From positions 1 to 12,601 of the forward strand of contig JBIKPA010000069.1 in assembly GCA_044357715.1 (NCBI GenBank): 12,601 nt of DNA. The letters run 5' to 3'. The stretch is from IMCC26207 sp044357715. Its GTDB lineage: Bacteria; Actinomycetota; Acidimicrobiia; Acidimicrobiales; Microtrichaceae. The notes under the pieces are model-generated. The model did no database searches. It saw nothing but the letters and a program-made list of their open reading frames with translations, and was not told the origin of the DNA. A program made the translations under genes and the position numbers. This document shows, in pieces, positions 1 to 5,728 of this stretch (positions are counted from its first letter, which is position 1; the number at the start of each line of letters is the position of its first letter).

Positions 1-401
1 GGCCACACGGTCACTGCGCTCATTGCATCTTTCACCTCGCCTACCGACTCGCAGGTACCTAGTAGGTAGGCAACCACGTTGACGATCGAGAGCAACGAGT
101 TTGGATCTGCACCCTCGACTGGCGTGTATTCGCAAAAGCCAGGCATATACAACAGGCCGGCGTAGAGCCCCGCTGCGTTCATGCCGTCCGTCAACGCTGC
201 AGGCTCACCGAACGCGTCCATGCCGACCACTCCGTGGGTAGAGGTCCACTCTTTGCCGGGAGCGCCATCTACACCGATTCCCGTTCCCTTGTAGCCGGTT
301 GGCAGCACCGTGATTCGGGTCCCCATGTCAGTAGGGAACTCCATGGTACGACCCACGACGACGCTGCCGTCTGTAGCGGAGATCCGAAAGTTGGTGCACA
401 T
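1..401 (-). CDS. Choloylglycine hydrolase / penicillin V acylase-like Ntn hydrolase (C-N amide hydrolase), 3' part missing
   Basis: The 133 residues visible start with Met-Cys-Thr-Asn-Phe. In the choloylglycine hydrolase/penicillin V acylase family (CBAH, PF02275), removal of Met leaves the N-terminal Cys as the catalytic nucleophile. Other family landmarks are present: Gly17-Arg18 in GRTMEF (the Arg matches the conserved catalytic Arg of bile salt hydrolases), and DGMNAAGLYAGLLYMP around residues 72-87, matching the DGMNexGL segment with its conserved Asn. Such enzymes cleave linear amide bonds in conjugated bile salts, penicillin V or N-acyl amines. The substrate cannot be told here; in an apparent environmental actinobacterium bile salts are only one option. 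The ATG at 401 is preceded by AGGGG about 8 nt upstream, and the Cys2 position confirms this start. No signal peptide is visible, since Cys2 must become the N-terminus, so it is probably cytosolic. The gene runs off the left edge and is divergent from the MpaB-like gene. Confidence 0.88.
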   Translation of the reverse strand, partial: MCTNFRISATDGSVVVGRTMEFPTDMGTRITVLPTGYKGTGIGVDGAPGKEWTSTHGVVGMDAFGEPAALTDGMNAAGLYAGLLYMPGFCEYTPVEGADPNSLLSIVNVVAYLLGTCESVGEVKDAMSAVTVW

Positions 402-426
402 TGACTTACCCCTAGCATTGTTGAGC

Positions 427-442
427 GGCCAAGTGTCTGGCC
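427..442. promoter_or_regulatory. Spaced dyad GGCCA-n6-TGGCC in a divergent promoter region
   Basis: The 163-nt gap between the two divergent starts (401 on minus, 565 on plus) carries a perfect 5-bp inverted repeat, GGCCA (427-431) and TGGCC (438-442), with a 6-nt spacer. It lies 26 nt upstream of the amidase start. The repeat is seen directly; a role as an operator for a regulator controlling one or both genes is a guess. A 5-bp arm is short enough to occur by chance. Confidence 0.25.
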
Positions 443-564
443 CGATCTGCCACAGAGTAGTGAGTGCGCAGTTAGAGTGCAGTTCGGTTGCTAGGGGTCG
501 GCAGGCTTTCTCATGTCAGTTGATCTAGATTTTTGCTTTGGTAAACCCCGCAGAAAGAATCAAG

Positions 565-1527
565 ATGACCGGAACTTCACCGCGACCTCGAGCTCAGGGC
601 GCACCGATCAATCATCATTCCATTTTGTGGGCCACAGCATCTGACCCCCGGAGCCTGCTCACTGGGACCGCTGCGGGGATTATGCAGCTGATGCTGCCAG
701 GGCTTGGTGCTGGGGTCACTGATCACTCAAACTTTTTCGATGATCCCTTCGACCGCATCGATCGTTCGCTCCCCTATATCTGGGGCAGCATCTTTAGCGA
801 GGATGAAGAAGAGGGCGCTGAGCGCGGTAAGCAAATCAGAGACTTTCACCCAAGGATCAAAGGCACAGACCACAACAACGAGAAGTATCACGCTCTTGAC
901 CCGGACGTCTTTTGGTGGGCTCACGCAACGTTTACTTGGGAATTCCTGCGGGCCCGAGAGATTTTCTTCGCTCGGCCCCTCAACCGGTCGGAGCGCGAGC
1001 AACTCTACGCAGAGAGTGTGACCTGGTATCGACGCTATGGCCTCAGCGATCGACCCGTACCCCCAACCCTGCGCGATTTTCGGATTCGCTTTGATCATAT
1101 TTGCCGCAACCAACTTGAACTCACGCCCGCCGCACAGTGGGTGCTTGACCCTCAATCGGAAACTGGCGCAGGAGGCAACTTTCGGCTGCCAGGGCCGCTC
1201 TCTGCACTGAACGGAGTAGCCAACCAGCTTGGAACTGACCTACTGCGCATCGTGGTCTATGGCGTTATGCCAGATGTGGTGCGAAGGCGATTTGGGTTCA
1301 GTTGGTCGAACGGAGATCGTGCCGCTTTTGCTGCAGTGTGCACCACCTTGCGCAGCATGGAGTTGGCAGTTCATTTTGGTGCCCTTGATGGCCTGTGGCC
1401 CGAAGGAACCCCACATGCCCAACTTGGGAACCCAAAACGAATCGTGATAGCAGGACCCAACTTCCGTCAACGCAAACTGGCTCAGAGCGGCGCTTCTTCA
1501 ATGAACGCTGCGGCGGAAACCGCTTAA
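565..1527 (+). CDS. Oxygenase MpaB family protein (DUF2236)
   Basis: A 320-residue protein with the layout of the MpaB/latex-clearing-protein catalytic family (PF09995, DUF2236), helical proteins that bind heme b in the characterised members. Visible landmarks, numbered from the ATG: a histidine-containing segment RDFHPRIKG (His95) and the family signature YHALDPDVFWWAHATFTW (His at about residue 120), corresponding to the conserved His region that ligates heme in Lcp. In actinobacteria these proteins are often found in lipid or sterol gene neighbourhoods, and most have no known substrate. No signal peptide or membrane segment is evident. A TTG at 538 in the same frame would add nine residues, but nothing like a Shine-Dalgarno sequence precedes it. 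The ATG at 565 has purine-rich AGAAAG about 7 nt upstream, so it is preferred. The stop codon overlaps that of the convergent lipase gene in a shared TTAA. Confidence 0.82.
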   Translation: MTGTSPRPRAQGAPINHHSILWATASDPRSLLTGTAAGIMQLMLPGLGAGVTDHSNFFDDPFDRIDRSLPYIWGSIFSEDEEEGAERGKQIRDFHPRIKGTDHNNEKYHALDPDVFWWAHATFTWEFLRAREIFFARPLNRSEREQLYAESVTWYRRYGLSDRPVPPTLRDFRIRFDHICRNQLELTPAAQWVLDPQSETGAGGNFRLPGPLSALNGVANQLGTDLLRIVVYGVMPDVVRRRFGFSWSNGDRAAFAAVCTTLRSMELAVHFGALDGLWPEGTPHAQLGNPKRIVIAGPNFRQRKLAQSGASSMNAAAETA

Positions 1528-2768
1528 CAGGAATCCACCGGCGCCGGTGATTCTGCTGCGAACCTCTCCTGCACCCAGGTCAGCGCTTGCTGATAAGCGG
1601 GAAGGGCCGCTGCACCATGCCCACCCTGTGGAAGCACCCTCCGCTCGACTATCTGGCCGTTTGCGCACATCCGATTGAGCAGTTGTTCGCTAAAGAAAAT
1701 CGGCACGGTTTCGTCTTTCTGACTGTGGATAATCAGGGTGGGTGCATCATTGGTTTTTTCTTGGCCAGCAATGTTTGCAACTGCCAGACTTTTCCATGGC
1801 TCAGTTGCTGGACCCTCGGGGCGCACCAACTCTGCCGGGCTTGTACCAGAAAACGCTGCAATCAGTTCCATGACGCAGCCGGAATCCACCTCGTCGATGC
1901 GTGACATCCCGAGATCCGTCAGGAACAACGAAGGGTCAGCCTGTGGGTAGGCTGCCGCGTACCCAGCAACAAGCATGAAAGCAAAGCCGGCCAGATTTGG
2001 TGATGCAGCCATGACGACATCGGTCTCACTAGCCGGCGCCCCAGCAAACGTTCCGACTACACGCAACTGCGGTGTCCACTCGGCTGCCACCTGCGATGCC
2101 CAAAGTGCGCCATGACCACCTTGCGAGTAACCCAGAATTGCTACCCGCTTGCCTGGATCAGCATCTGGAAGTTGCCCTGCAGCAACGATGGCATCCATGG
2201 TGGATCGGCCTTCACTTTCTCCAACAAGGTAGGGGTGACGGCCAGGAGTACCAAGGCCCTCATAGTCAGTTCCTGCAATCAAGAACTCCGCACCCAAAGC
2301 AGAAATTACCAAACCCATATCAAGACGACTTACGGCTTTTGAAGGGGCACATTCGTCGGCAATACCTGTAGTCCCATGAGCGATAGTCGCTAACGGTCGT
2401 CCATCATTCGGGGCCTCTGCAGTGGGCACACTCGCTACTCCCGTCACAGCAATTGGCGAACCGGCGATCGATTCCGATAGGTACATGATTCGGTAGCTTG
2501 TGGCTTCACGATCGGGGTCAGAGTTACCAGATTGATCGATGGACTCGTAGCGAATGAGTTGACCGTGAGCCCCATCTGGCAAGGGGTCGGGAACAGCATA
2601 GAAATCCTCGCCCTCGAATTCGCTTGGCGGCACCATCGTGGCAGTCGTCGTCGTTGGCGGCACCGTGGTGGAATCTGCACCTGTGCCGGATTGGCTGCAG
2701 GCAGAAAGCGCAACTGCTGCAACGCATGCCGTAACTACCGCCCGAGAAAACCTCTTGTAGACAAGCAT
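1524..2768 (-). CDS. Secreted lipoprotein lipase/esterase, secretory lipase (LIP) family
   Basis: A 414-residue protein with a lipoprotein signal peptide: basic YKRFSR, a hydrophobic stretch and lipobox LSAC with Cys24, followed by a Ser/Thr-rich linker to about residue 48. It is therefore predicted to be exported and lipid-anchored on the outer face of the membrane. The rest is an alpha/beta hydrolase of the secretory lipase type (PF03583, fungal and actinobacterial LIP lipases). The nucleophile elbow GYSQGG holds Ser215; probable acid Asp352 is in HSQKDETVP and probable His384 in LPQGGHG. Several cysteines, including the C-terminal residue, could form disulfides outside the cell. Expected role: hydrolysis of acylglycerols or other esters. 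It is probably last in an operon behind the PPOX protein (68-nt gap to the ATG). A TTG directly before the ATG is an alternative start, and an in-frame stop 12 nt before the ATG excludes longer versions. The Shine-Dalgarno sequence is unusually far away (separate entry). Confidence 0.86.
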   Translation of the reverse strand: MLVYKRFSRAVVTACVAAVALSACSQSGTGADSTTVPPTTTTATMVPPSEFEGEDFYAVPDPLPDGAHGQLIRYESIDQSGNSDPDREATSYRIMYLSESIAGSPIAVTGVASVPTAEAPNDGRPLATIAHGTTGIADECAPSKAVSRLDMGLVISALGAEFLIAGTDYEGLGTPGRHPYLVGESEGRSTMDAIVAAGQLPDADPGKRVAILGYSQGGHGALWASQVAAEWTPQLRVVGTFAGAPASETDVVMAASPNLAGFAFMLVAGYAAAYPQADPSLFLTDLGMSRIDEVDSGCVMELIAAFSGTSPAELVRPEGPATEPWKSLAVANIAGQEKTNDAPTLIIHSQKDETVPIFFSEQLLNRMCANGQIVERRVLPQGGHGAAALPAYQQALTWVQERFAAESPAPVDSC

Positions 2769-2788
2769 CAAATGAGATTACTGGCATT

Positions 2789-2795
2789 CCTCCTT
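2789..2795 (-). promoter_or_regulatory. Shine-Dalgarno AAGGAGG unusually far from the lipase start
   Basis: A near-perfect anti-16S match, AAGGAGG, lies 20 nt upstream of the lipase ATG (17 nt from the alternative TTG), well beyond the usual 5-10 nt. It almost touches another ATG (2787-2785, spacing 1 nt), which opens a different frame of 87 codons with no recognisable protein. The lipase signal peptide fixes the coding frame, so either the site works at long range, helped by folding of the leader, or it is incidental. Confidence 0.5.
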
Positions 2796-2836
2796 CGCAA
2801 CCTTCGGGAGAGGGGTGCGCAGTTGCGCTCACGCCC

Positions 2837-3262
2837 TCAGGGGGCGATTCGTCTGCCAGTCAATTCCTCAACCAGTATCCGAACCCATATCTCGCGCAGT
2901 TCGGGGTGACTCCAAGGTCGCACCTTCAGCAGGCTGAGTTGTTCTATCTCATCTGCAGCAACCACCTCGGCGGCAAATCCTTTTGCTAGAACGCTCCACC
3001 CTGTATGGTCAATCGAATTCCACGAGTCGATTTCGAAACAGACTGGTTGCATCGAGATCCCGGCTGACAGCTTGGATCCGTAGCCGGAGCGAAAGACTAT
3101 TGACAGGCCAGCAAGCGCAAAGTTCACCGGGAGAATAGATGGACTCCCACGGTCAACAAACCCAATTCGCCCAACAGAAGCTAGTGAAAGTCGCTCAAGA
3201 CAGTCGTCGAATGTGAGCACTTCAAGACCAGCCCAATCCAACGATGCGGCTTCATTCGACAT
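2837..3262 (-). CDS. Pyridoxamine 5'-phosphate oxidase (PPOX) family split-barrel protein
   Basis: A 141-residue protein with the pattern of the small actinobacterial PPOX-like proteins (Pyridox_ox_2 type, split beta-barrel flavin or F420 binding fold). Landmarks in order: CLERLSLASVGRIGFVD (21-37), PSILPVNFAL (41-50), VFRSGYGSKL (56-65), the HTGWSV strand (86-91) and the C-terminal WVRI...TGRRI segment. True PNPOx activity is unlikely for this subgroup. Members usually bind FMN, F420 or heme, or have no known ligand, and some mycobacterial relatives are in the DosR regulon. The ATG has GGAAGGGG about 8 nt upstream, lying within the 3' end of the preceding gene, and the two genes overlap by 11 nt, so translational coupling is likely. 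No signal peptide; cytosolic. The family call is firm; the cofactor and reaction are not known. Confidence 0.85.
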   Translation of the reverse strand: MSNEAASLDWAGLEVLTFDDCLERLSLASVGRIGFVDRGSPSILPVNFALAGLSIVFRSGYGSKLSAGISMQPVCFEIDSWNSIDHTGWSVLAKGFAAEVVAADEIEQLSLLKVRPWSHPELREIWVRILVEELTGRRIAP

Positions 3263-3689
3263 CCGAAGTGCCCCTTCCGCTGCCGAAGCCTGTCGCTTTG
3301 CTCGGGAGCTTCAACGGGTCAACTGCTGTGGGGTGAGGACGTACCGAAATATTTACGGGGTAGATCACAACTGAACTGACTGCGTGGGCAACTGCGATTG
3401 GGTCACGAGTCCATCTGCTGTCAGGTAGAACGTGATCGATTCGAGTCAGCAACTCTTCGTCACCTGATACCGCGCCATCAGACCAGAAACAACGAACTTC
3501 TTTGTCGCGAATCCTGGTAGTGAACTCAAAAACCTGTTCTTCGTCCCAAATCTCAAGCTCGGGGGTTTCGATTGCATTGAGCAGTCTCTGCTTAGCCTCA
3601 GACCCAGATGTGCCTTCTACCTCAAGTAACTCATCTTCAGCTTCGCGTAGACCGACAGTCAAAATGCTGCCAAGAGCCGTTGATTCCAT
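3252..3689 (-). CDS. Acidic hypothetical protein, first gene of the PPOX-lipase operon
   Basis: A 145-residue soluble protein of no family I recognise. The N-terminal half is strongly acidic (LREAEDELLEVEG near 14-26, ETPELEIWDEEQVFEF near 41-56) and probably helical. The middle holds CFWSDG (67-72) and LLTRIDHVLPDSRW, and the C-terminal 35 residues are rich in Pro, Gly and Ser and look flexible. There are no membrane segments. The frame is credible because it begins at an ATG with AAGGAAA a few nt upstream, runs without a stop to an 11-nt overlap with the PPOX gene, and has no competing frame of similar quality. Its place at the head of the operon suggests a role connected with the PPOX protein, perhaps as a partner, but this is inferred only from gene order. 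Confidence 0.7.
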   Translation of the reverse strand: MESTALGSILTVGLREAEDELLEVEGTSGSEAKQRLLNAIETPELEIWDEEQVFEFTTRIRDKEVRCFWSDGAVSGDEELLTRIDHVLPDSRWTRDPIAVAHAVSSVVIYPVNISVRPHPTAVDPLKLPSKATGFGSGRGTSDVE

Positions 3690-3737
3690 AAGGTTTCCTT
3701 ACTCCTAGGGCGAGTAGACATGCACCAATTGCGGGCA

Positions 3738-3766
3738 CCCATACTCACGCGCATGAACTGCAACAA
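3738..3766 (-). promoter_or_regulatory. Possible sigma70-type promoter for the orphan-PPOX-lipase operon
   Basis: Read on the minus strand, TTGTTG (3766-3761) and TATGGG (3743-3738) are separated by 17 nt and lie about 50 nt before the ATG at 3689. Spacing is ideal but the -10 match is weak, so this is only a candidate. Confidence 0.25.
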
Positions 3767-3888
3767 CTAGGGCCAAAGGTCATGTAACTGTCCCTCCCCT
3801 GTCCGACGGGTGATTCGCTGCGCATGCGACATCACGCAGGCCATTGCAGGCAAGCCATGGTATTGAAACCAATCCAAATCAGAACGAT

Positions 3889-3925
3889 CTCGTTGCCGCC
3901 ACCGTTTTACGGTGGCGGCAACGAG
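3889..3925. repeat. Perfect 17-bp inverted repeat with 3-nt TTT loop
   Basis: CTCGTTGCCGCCACCGT (3889-3905) is followed by TTT and then its exact reverse complement (3909-3925). The stem is GC-rich and would be extremely stable in RNA. On the minus strand, the direction of both neighbours, it is followed by moderately T-rich sequence (ATCGTTCTGATTTGG), with no clean U-tract on either side. It could be an intrinsic terminator of the imperfect-U type used by some actinobacteria, ending kinase transcripts before the next operon, or a processing or protection element. Confidence 0.9.
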
Positions 3926-3954
3926 CGAAGAGTGACGTCTCAGGCATCCGCATA

Positions 3955-4034
3955 GGGAGAGTTGCGGGCCGATGAAGTTCACTCCATCCTGACTCCCGAC
4001 CTGCTCATTGGTCGGCGAATCATCAAGACCAATG
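3955..4034. other. Cluster of overlapping stems, candidate structured RNA or attenuator
   Basis: Several pairings follow one another. GGGAG (3955-3959) pairs with CTCCC (3993-3997), enclosing GATGAAG (3971-3977) paired with CTCCATC (3982-3988; one A-C mismatch, TTCA loop). CCGACC (3996-4001) pairs with GGTCGG (4010-4015), and CATTGGTC (4006-4013) pairs perfectly with GACCAATG (4027-4034). The last two stems share GGTC at 4010-4013, so they exclude each other, as in an attenuator or switch. The pairings are read directly; transcription and function are unproven, and I recognise no known RNA family. Confidence 0.3.
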
Positions 4035-4092
4035 TTTCCCTCTCTCAGTTCGAACAGGAAGGGTCGAAAGTCCTAGGTTCGTGGTGAAAGGC

Positions 4093-4117
4093 AAAAATAT
4101 CGTGGTGTACTCGCCAC
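4093..4117 (-). terminator. Weak intrinsic terminator candidate after the histidine kinase gene
   Basis: On the minus strand, 23 nt past the kinase stop, GTGG (4117-4114) pairs with CCAC (4105-4102) around an 8-nt loop, followed by GATATTTTTG. The T-run is good but the 4-bp stem is weak. Confidence 0.25.
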
Positions 4118-4139
4118 CCAACTAGGCAACGGAAAGAAA

Positions 4140-5588
4140 CTACAAACCTAGGGACGGCTGGCTCGGCGAATCAACGGGAACCTCCCAGCGCAGAACAGTC
4201 CCGCCATCTTGGCCCGGTTCAAGATCAAATACTCCCCCAAGGCGCTCAGCGCGAGCTGCCATGTTTGCCAGACCAAACTCGTCTCCGCGAGGAGAGCTGC
4301 CCACCAGATTGAAACCGCGGCCGTCGTCGCTCACAGTTAGCTGAACAGTGGAATCTACGCTCAGAGAGATCGAGACAGCACTTGCACCACTGTGTTTGCT
4401 GACATTCGAAAGAGCCTCACGGAGCACCGCCAATAGGTCTTGCTCGCACTCTGGGTCGATCTGAGCTGTTGTGCCTTCAAATCTAACTTCGCAAGAGAAG
4501 CCCAGGAGTCGCTCCGCCCAATCTACGACTTGCAGGAAGCGAACGCGCACCTCGTCTTCATCAGCCCTTGGTTCCTGCAAGTCGAAGATGGCCCTGCGAA
4601 TAGCCGAAATCACATCGTCGAGTGCTGCGATGGAGCGCTCTAGACGCTCCTTGACGGCACCATCCGATGCCACAGCGGCTGCTTGAAGATCTAGGCCGGT
4701 GCCAAAAATCTCTTGAATGACTGTGTCATGGAAATCTTGGGCGATTCGGTCTCTCTCCCTGGAAATAGCGAGCAAACGCTGAGCTTCAATTTCTCGCAAC
4801 TTGCTCGTGCGCCGGAGTGTTTCGACTTTGCGGCGTGCGTGGAGGTCACGAAAGATCATGAGAACCCCGGAATCCCCCGAGGTGCCGGGGCTGAGCTTTG
4901 CAAATTCAACTTCCACAGGGACGAGCAGGCCGTCTTGGCGCAGAAGCACTTGCTCACTGATCTTCCTTGGGTCGCCCGGCTTGCTCGCCCCTTGCTGGTA
5001 GAGACGGCTCTCATCGGGAAACGCAATCCCCAGTTCCCCTAGGGGCTGATCAAGCAGATCCTCCAAGCTGAAACCGGTGATTCTGCGAGCTGCTTCGTTT
5101 GCGTGAACGATGACGAGTGGATCGGCCGAGAGAACAAGTAGTCCGATCTCAATAAAGTCTAAGGATTTCAAAACATGAGCCATCGACTGCTCATAGGCAA
5201 TTGTTTCGGTCACATTCCGCAACACGGCAAGCACTAATTTGCCCTTACTAGAGGGCACCTCTCCGATAGAGATTACAAGACTGAGTTCCGTGCCATCTTG
5301 GCGTCTTGCCCTCACCTGACGACTTGGCGCCATGACTCTTGGGCCTGCATCGCCAAGGAACTTCGCCCTGAGAGCCGCATGGGCACTTTCGAGAGATGGA
5401 GGGATCAAATCCTCAACCGTGAGTCTTGCCAGTTTTTCACGGGTGTAGCCAAGTAGTTCTGCCGCGCCATCATTGGCGTAGACGATGATTCCAGTTTCGC
5501 CGTCAACCAAGAGCGCACCCTCCGGAAACGCTTCCAGAATGTTCACGGGTCCCCCAAGATGATCGAAGAGAAGTTCTTCGTCGTTCAA
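4140..5588 (-). CDS. PAS-PAS sensor histidine kinase (NarL/DesK-type, HisKA_3)
   Basis: A 482-residue soluble two-component sensor. Two PAS domains (about 15-130 and 138-250; GFSLEDLLDQPLGEL is typical of the second) are followed by a short coiled linker and a HisKA_3 dimerisation domain: RDRIAQDFHDTVIQEIFGTG carries the phospho-accepting His287. The HATPase domain has the N box (EALSNVSKH, Asn395), the G1 box (DDGRGF, 421-426) and the G2 box (GLANMAARAERLGG, from 439). There are no transmembrane helices, so the signal is intracellular; the PAS domains could bind heme, flavin or another ligand, which the sequence does not settle. The kinase core resembles the DosS/DosT group, but those carry GAF domains where this one has PAS. 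The partner is almost certainly the divergent response regulator 140 bp away. Translation starts at TTG, chosen because GGAGG sits exactly 6 nt upstream and no upstream alternative fits. Confidence 0.93.
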   Translation of the reverse strand: MNDEELLFDHLGGPVNILEAFPEGALLVDGETGIIVYANDGAAELLGYTREKLARLTVEDLIPPSLESAHAALRAKFLGDAGPRVMAPSRQVRARRQDGTELSLVISIGEVPSSKGKLVLAVLRNVTETIAYEQSMAHVLKSLDFIEIGLLVLSADPLVIVHANEAARRITGFSLEDLLDQPLGELGIAFPDESRLYQQGASKPGDPRKISEQVLLRQDGLLVPVEVEFAKLSPGTSGDSGVLMIFRDLHARRKVETLRRTSKLREIEAQRLLAISRERDRIAQDFHDTVIQEIFGTGLDLQAAAVASDGAVKERLERSIAALDDVISAIRRAIFDLQEPRADEDEVRVRFLQVVDWAERLLGFSCEVRFEGTTAQIDPECEQDLLAVLREALSNVSKHSGASAVSISLSVDSTVQLTVSDDGRGFNLVGSSPRGDEFGLANMAARAERLGGVFDLEPGQDGGTVLRWEVPVDSPSQPSLGL

Positions 5589-5594
5589 CTTTCA

Positions 5595-5599
5595 CCTCC
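5595..5599 (-). promoter_or_regulatory. Shine-Dalgarno GGAGG deciding a TTG start for the kinase
   Basis: GGAGG followed by the 6-nt spacer TGAAAG leads directly to TTG at 5588. The ideal spacing makes this rare start codon the confident choice. Confidence 0.8.
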
Positions 5600-5650
5600 C
5601 TCTACTATCCCCCCCTCCCGGGAGAAGAGCTACCTGACCAAGAATCACTG

Positions 5651-5679
5651 AAATTAGTTCAATAGAGTTCACTGCGCAA
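5651..5679 (-). promoter_or_regulatory. Possible promoter for the histidine kinase gene
   Basis: On the minus strand TTGCGC (5679-5674) and TAATTT (5656-5651) are separated by exactly 17 nt, about 60 nt before the TTG start. The match to the sigma70 consensus is partial. The spacer contains most of the AGTTCA direct repeat described separately. Confidence 0.35.
5656..5671. promoter_or_regulatory. Direct repeat AGTTCA-n4-AGTTCA (10-bp period)
   Basis: Two exact AGTTCA copies (5656-5661 and 5666-5671) lie one helical turn apart in the gap between the divergent kinase and regulator genes, inside the spacer of the predicted kinase promoter. Tandem half-sites with a 10-bp period suit a dimeric or side-by-side DNA-binding protein. 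The adjacent NarL-type regulator is the obvious candidate, by inference. Confidence 0.35.
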
Positions 5680-5691
5680 GGACTCATTTCG

Positions 5692-5708
5692 ACTCCGAGA
5701 TGCGGAGT
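5692..5708. promoter_or_regulatory. Dyad ACTCCG-n5-CGGAGT upstream of the response regulator
   Basis: A perfect 6-bp inverted repeat with 11-bp centre-to-centre spacing ends 20 nt before the regulator ATG. It covers the place where the regulator's own promoter or leader should be, so autoregulation is plausible. Confidence 0.35.
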
Positions 5709-5728
5709 AGATGTGACAGAATTCCATA

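Larger units (their letters stand above)
3690..4139. other. 450-nt gene-free region rich in inverted repeats
   Basis: No convincing gene lies between the histidine kinase stop and the start of the orphan gene; both neighbours are on the minus strand. The longest frame here (minus, 71 codons, GTG at 3982) passes straight through a perfect hairpin and has an odd Cys/Trp/His-rich composition, so it is judged non-coding. Seen instead: a possible promoter (3738-3766), a 17-bp perfect stem (3889-3925), a cluster of smaller stems (3955-4034), a sequence resembling a DosR box (4061-4074) and a weak terminator (4093-4117). No tRNA cloverleaf or known riboswitch consensus could be recognised. Confidence 0.7.

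Noticed and set aside
538..564. TTG start for the MpaB-like gene
   Set aside because: No Shine-Dalgarno sequence precedes it; the in-frame ATG at 565 has a purine-rich site at a suitable distance.
2524..2787. Out-of-frame ATG at 2787 next to AAGGAGG, opening an 87-codon frame inside the lipase gene
   Set aside because: Only 1 nt separates it from the Shine-Dalgarno sequence, and the product is a Cys/Arg-rich shadow. The lipase frame has a clear signal peptide and catalytic motifs.
3767..3982. Minus-strand frame of 71 codons (GTG start) in the 450-nt gap, with a weak AGGA upstream
   Set aside because: It reads through the perfect 17-bp inverted repeat, has an unusual Cys/Trp/His-rich composition and resembles no protein family; better explained as non-coding DNA.
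3690..4139. c-di-GMP (GEMM), cobalamin, ydaO or 6C RNA element, considered because of the nearby GGDEF gene and the stems
   Set aside because: None of the conserved core sequences of these RNAs could be recognised by eye on either strand. A covariance-model search would be decisive.
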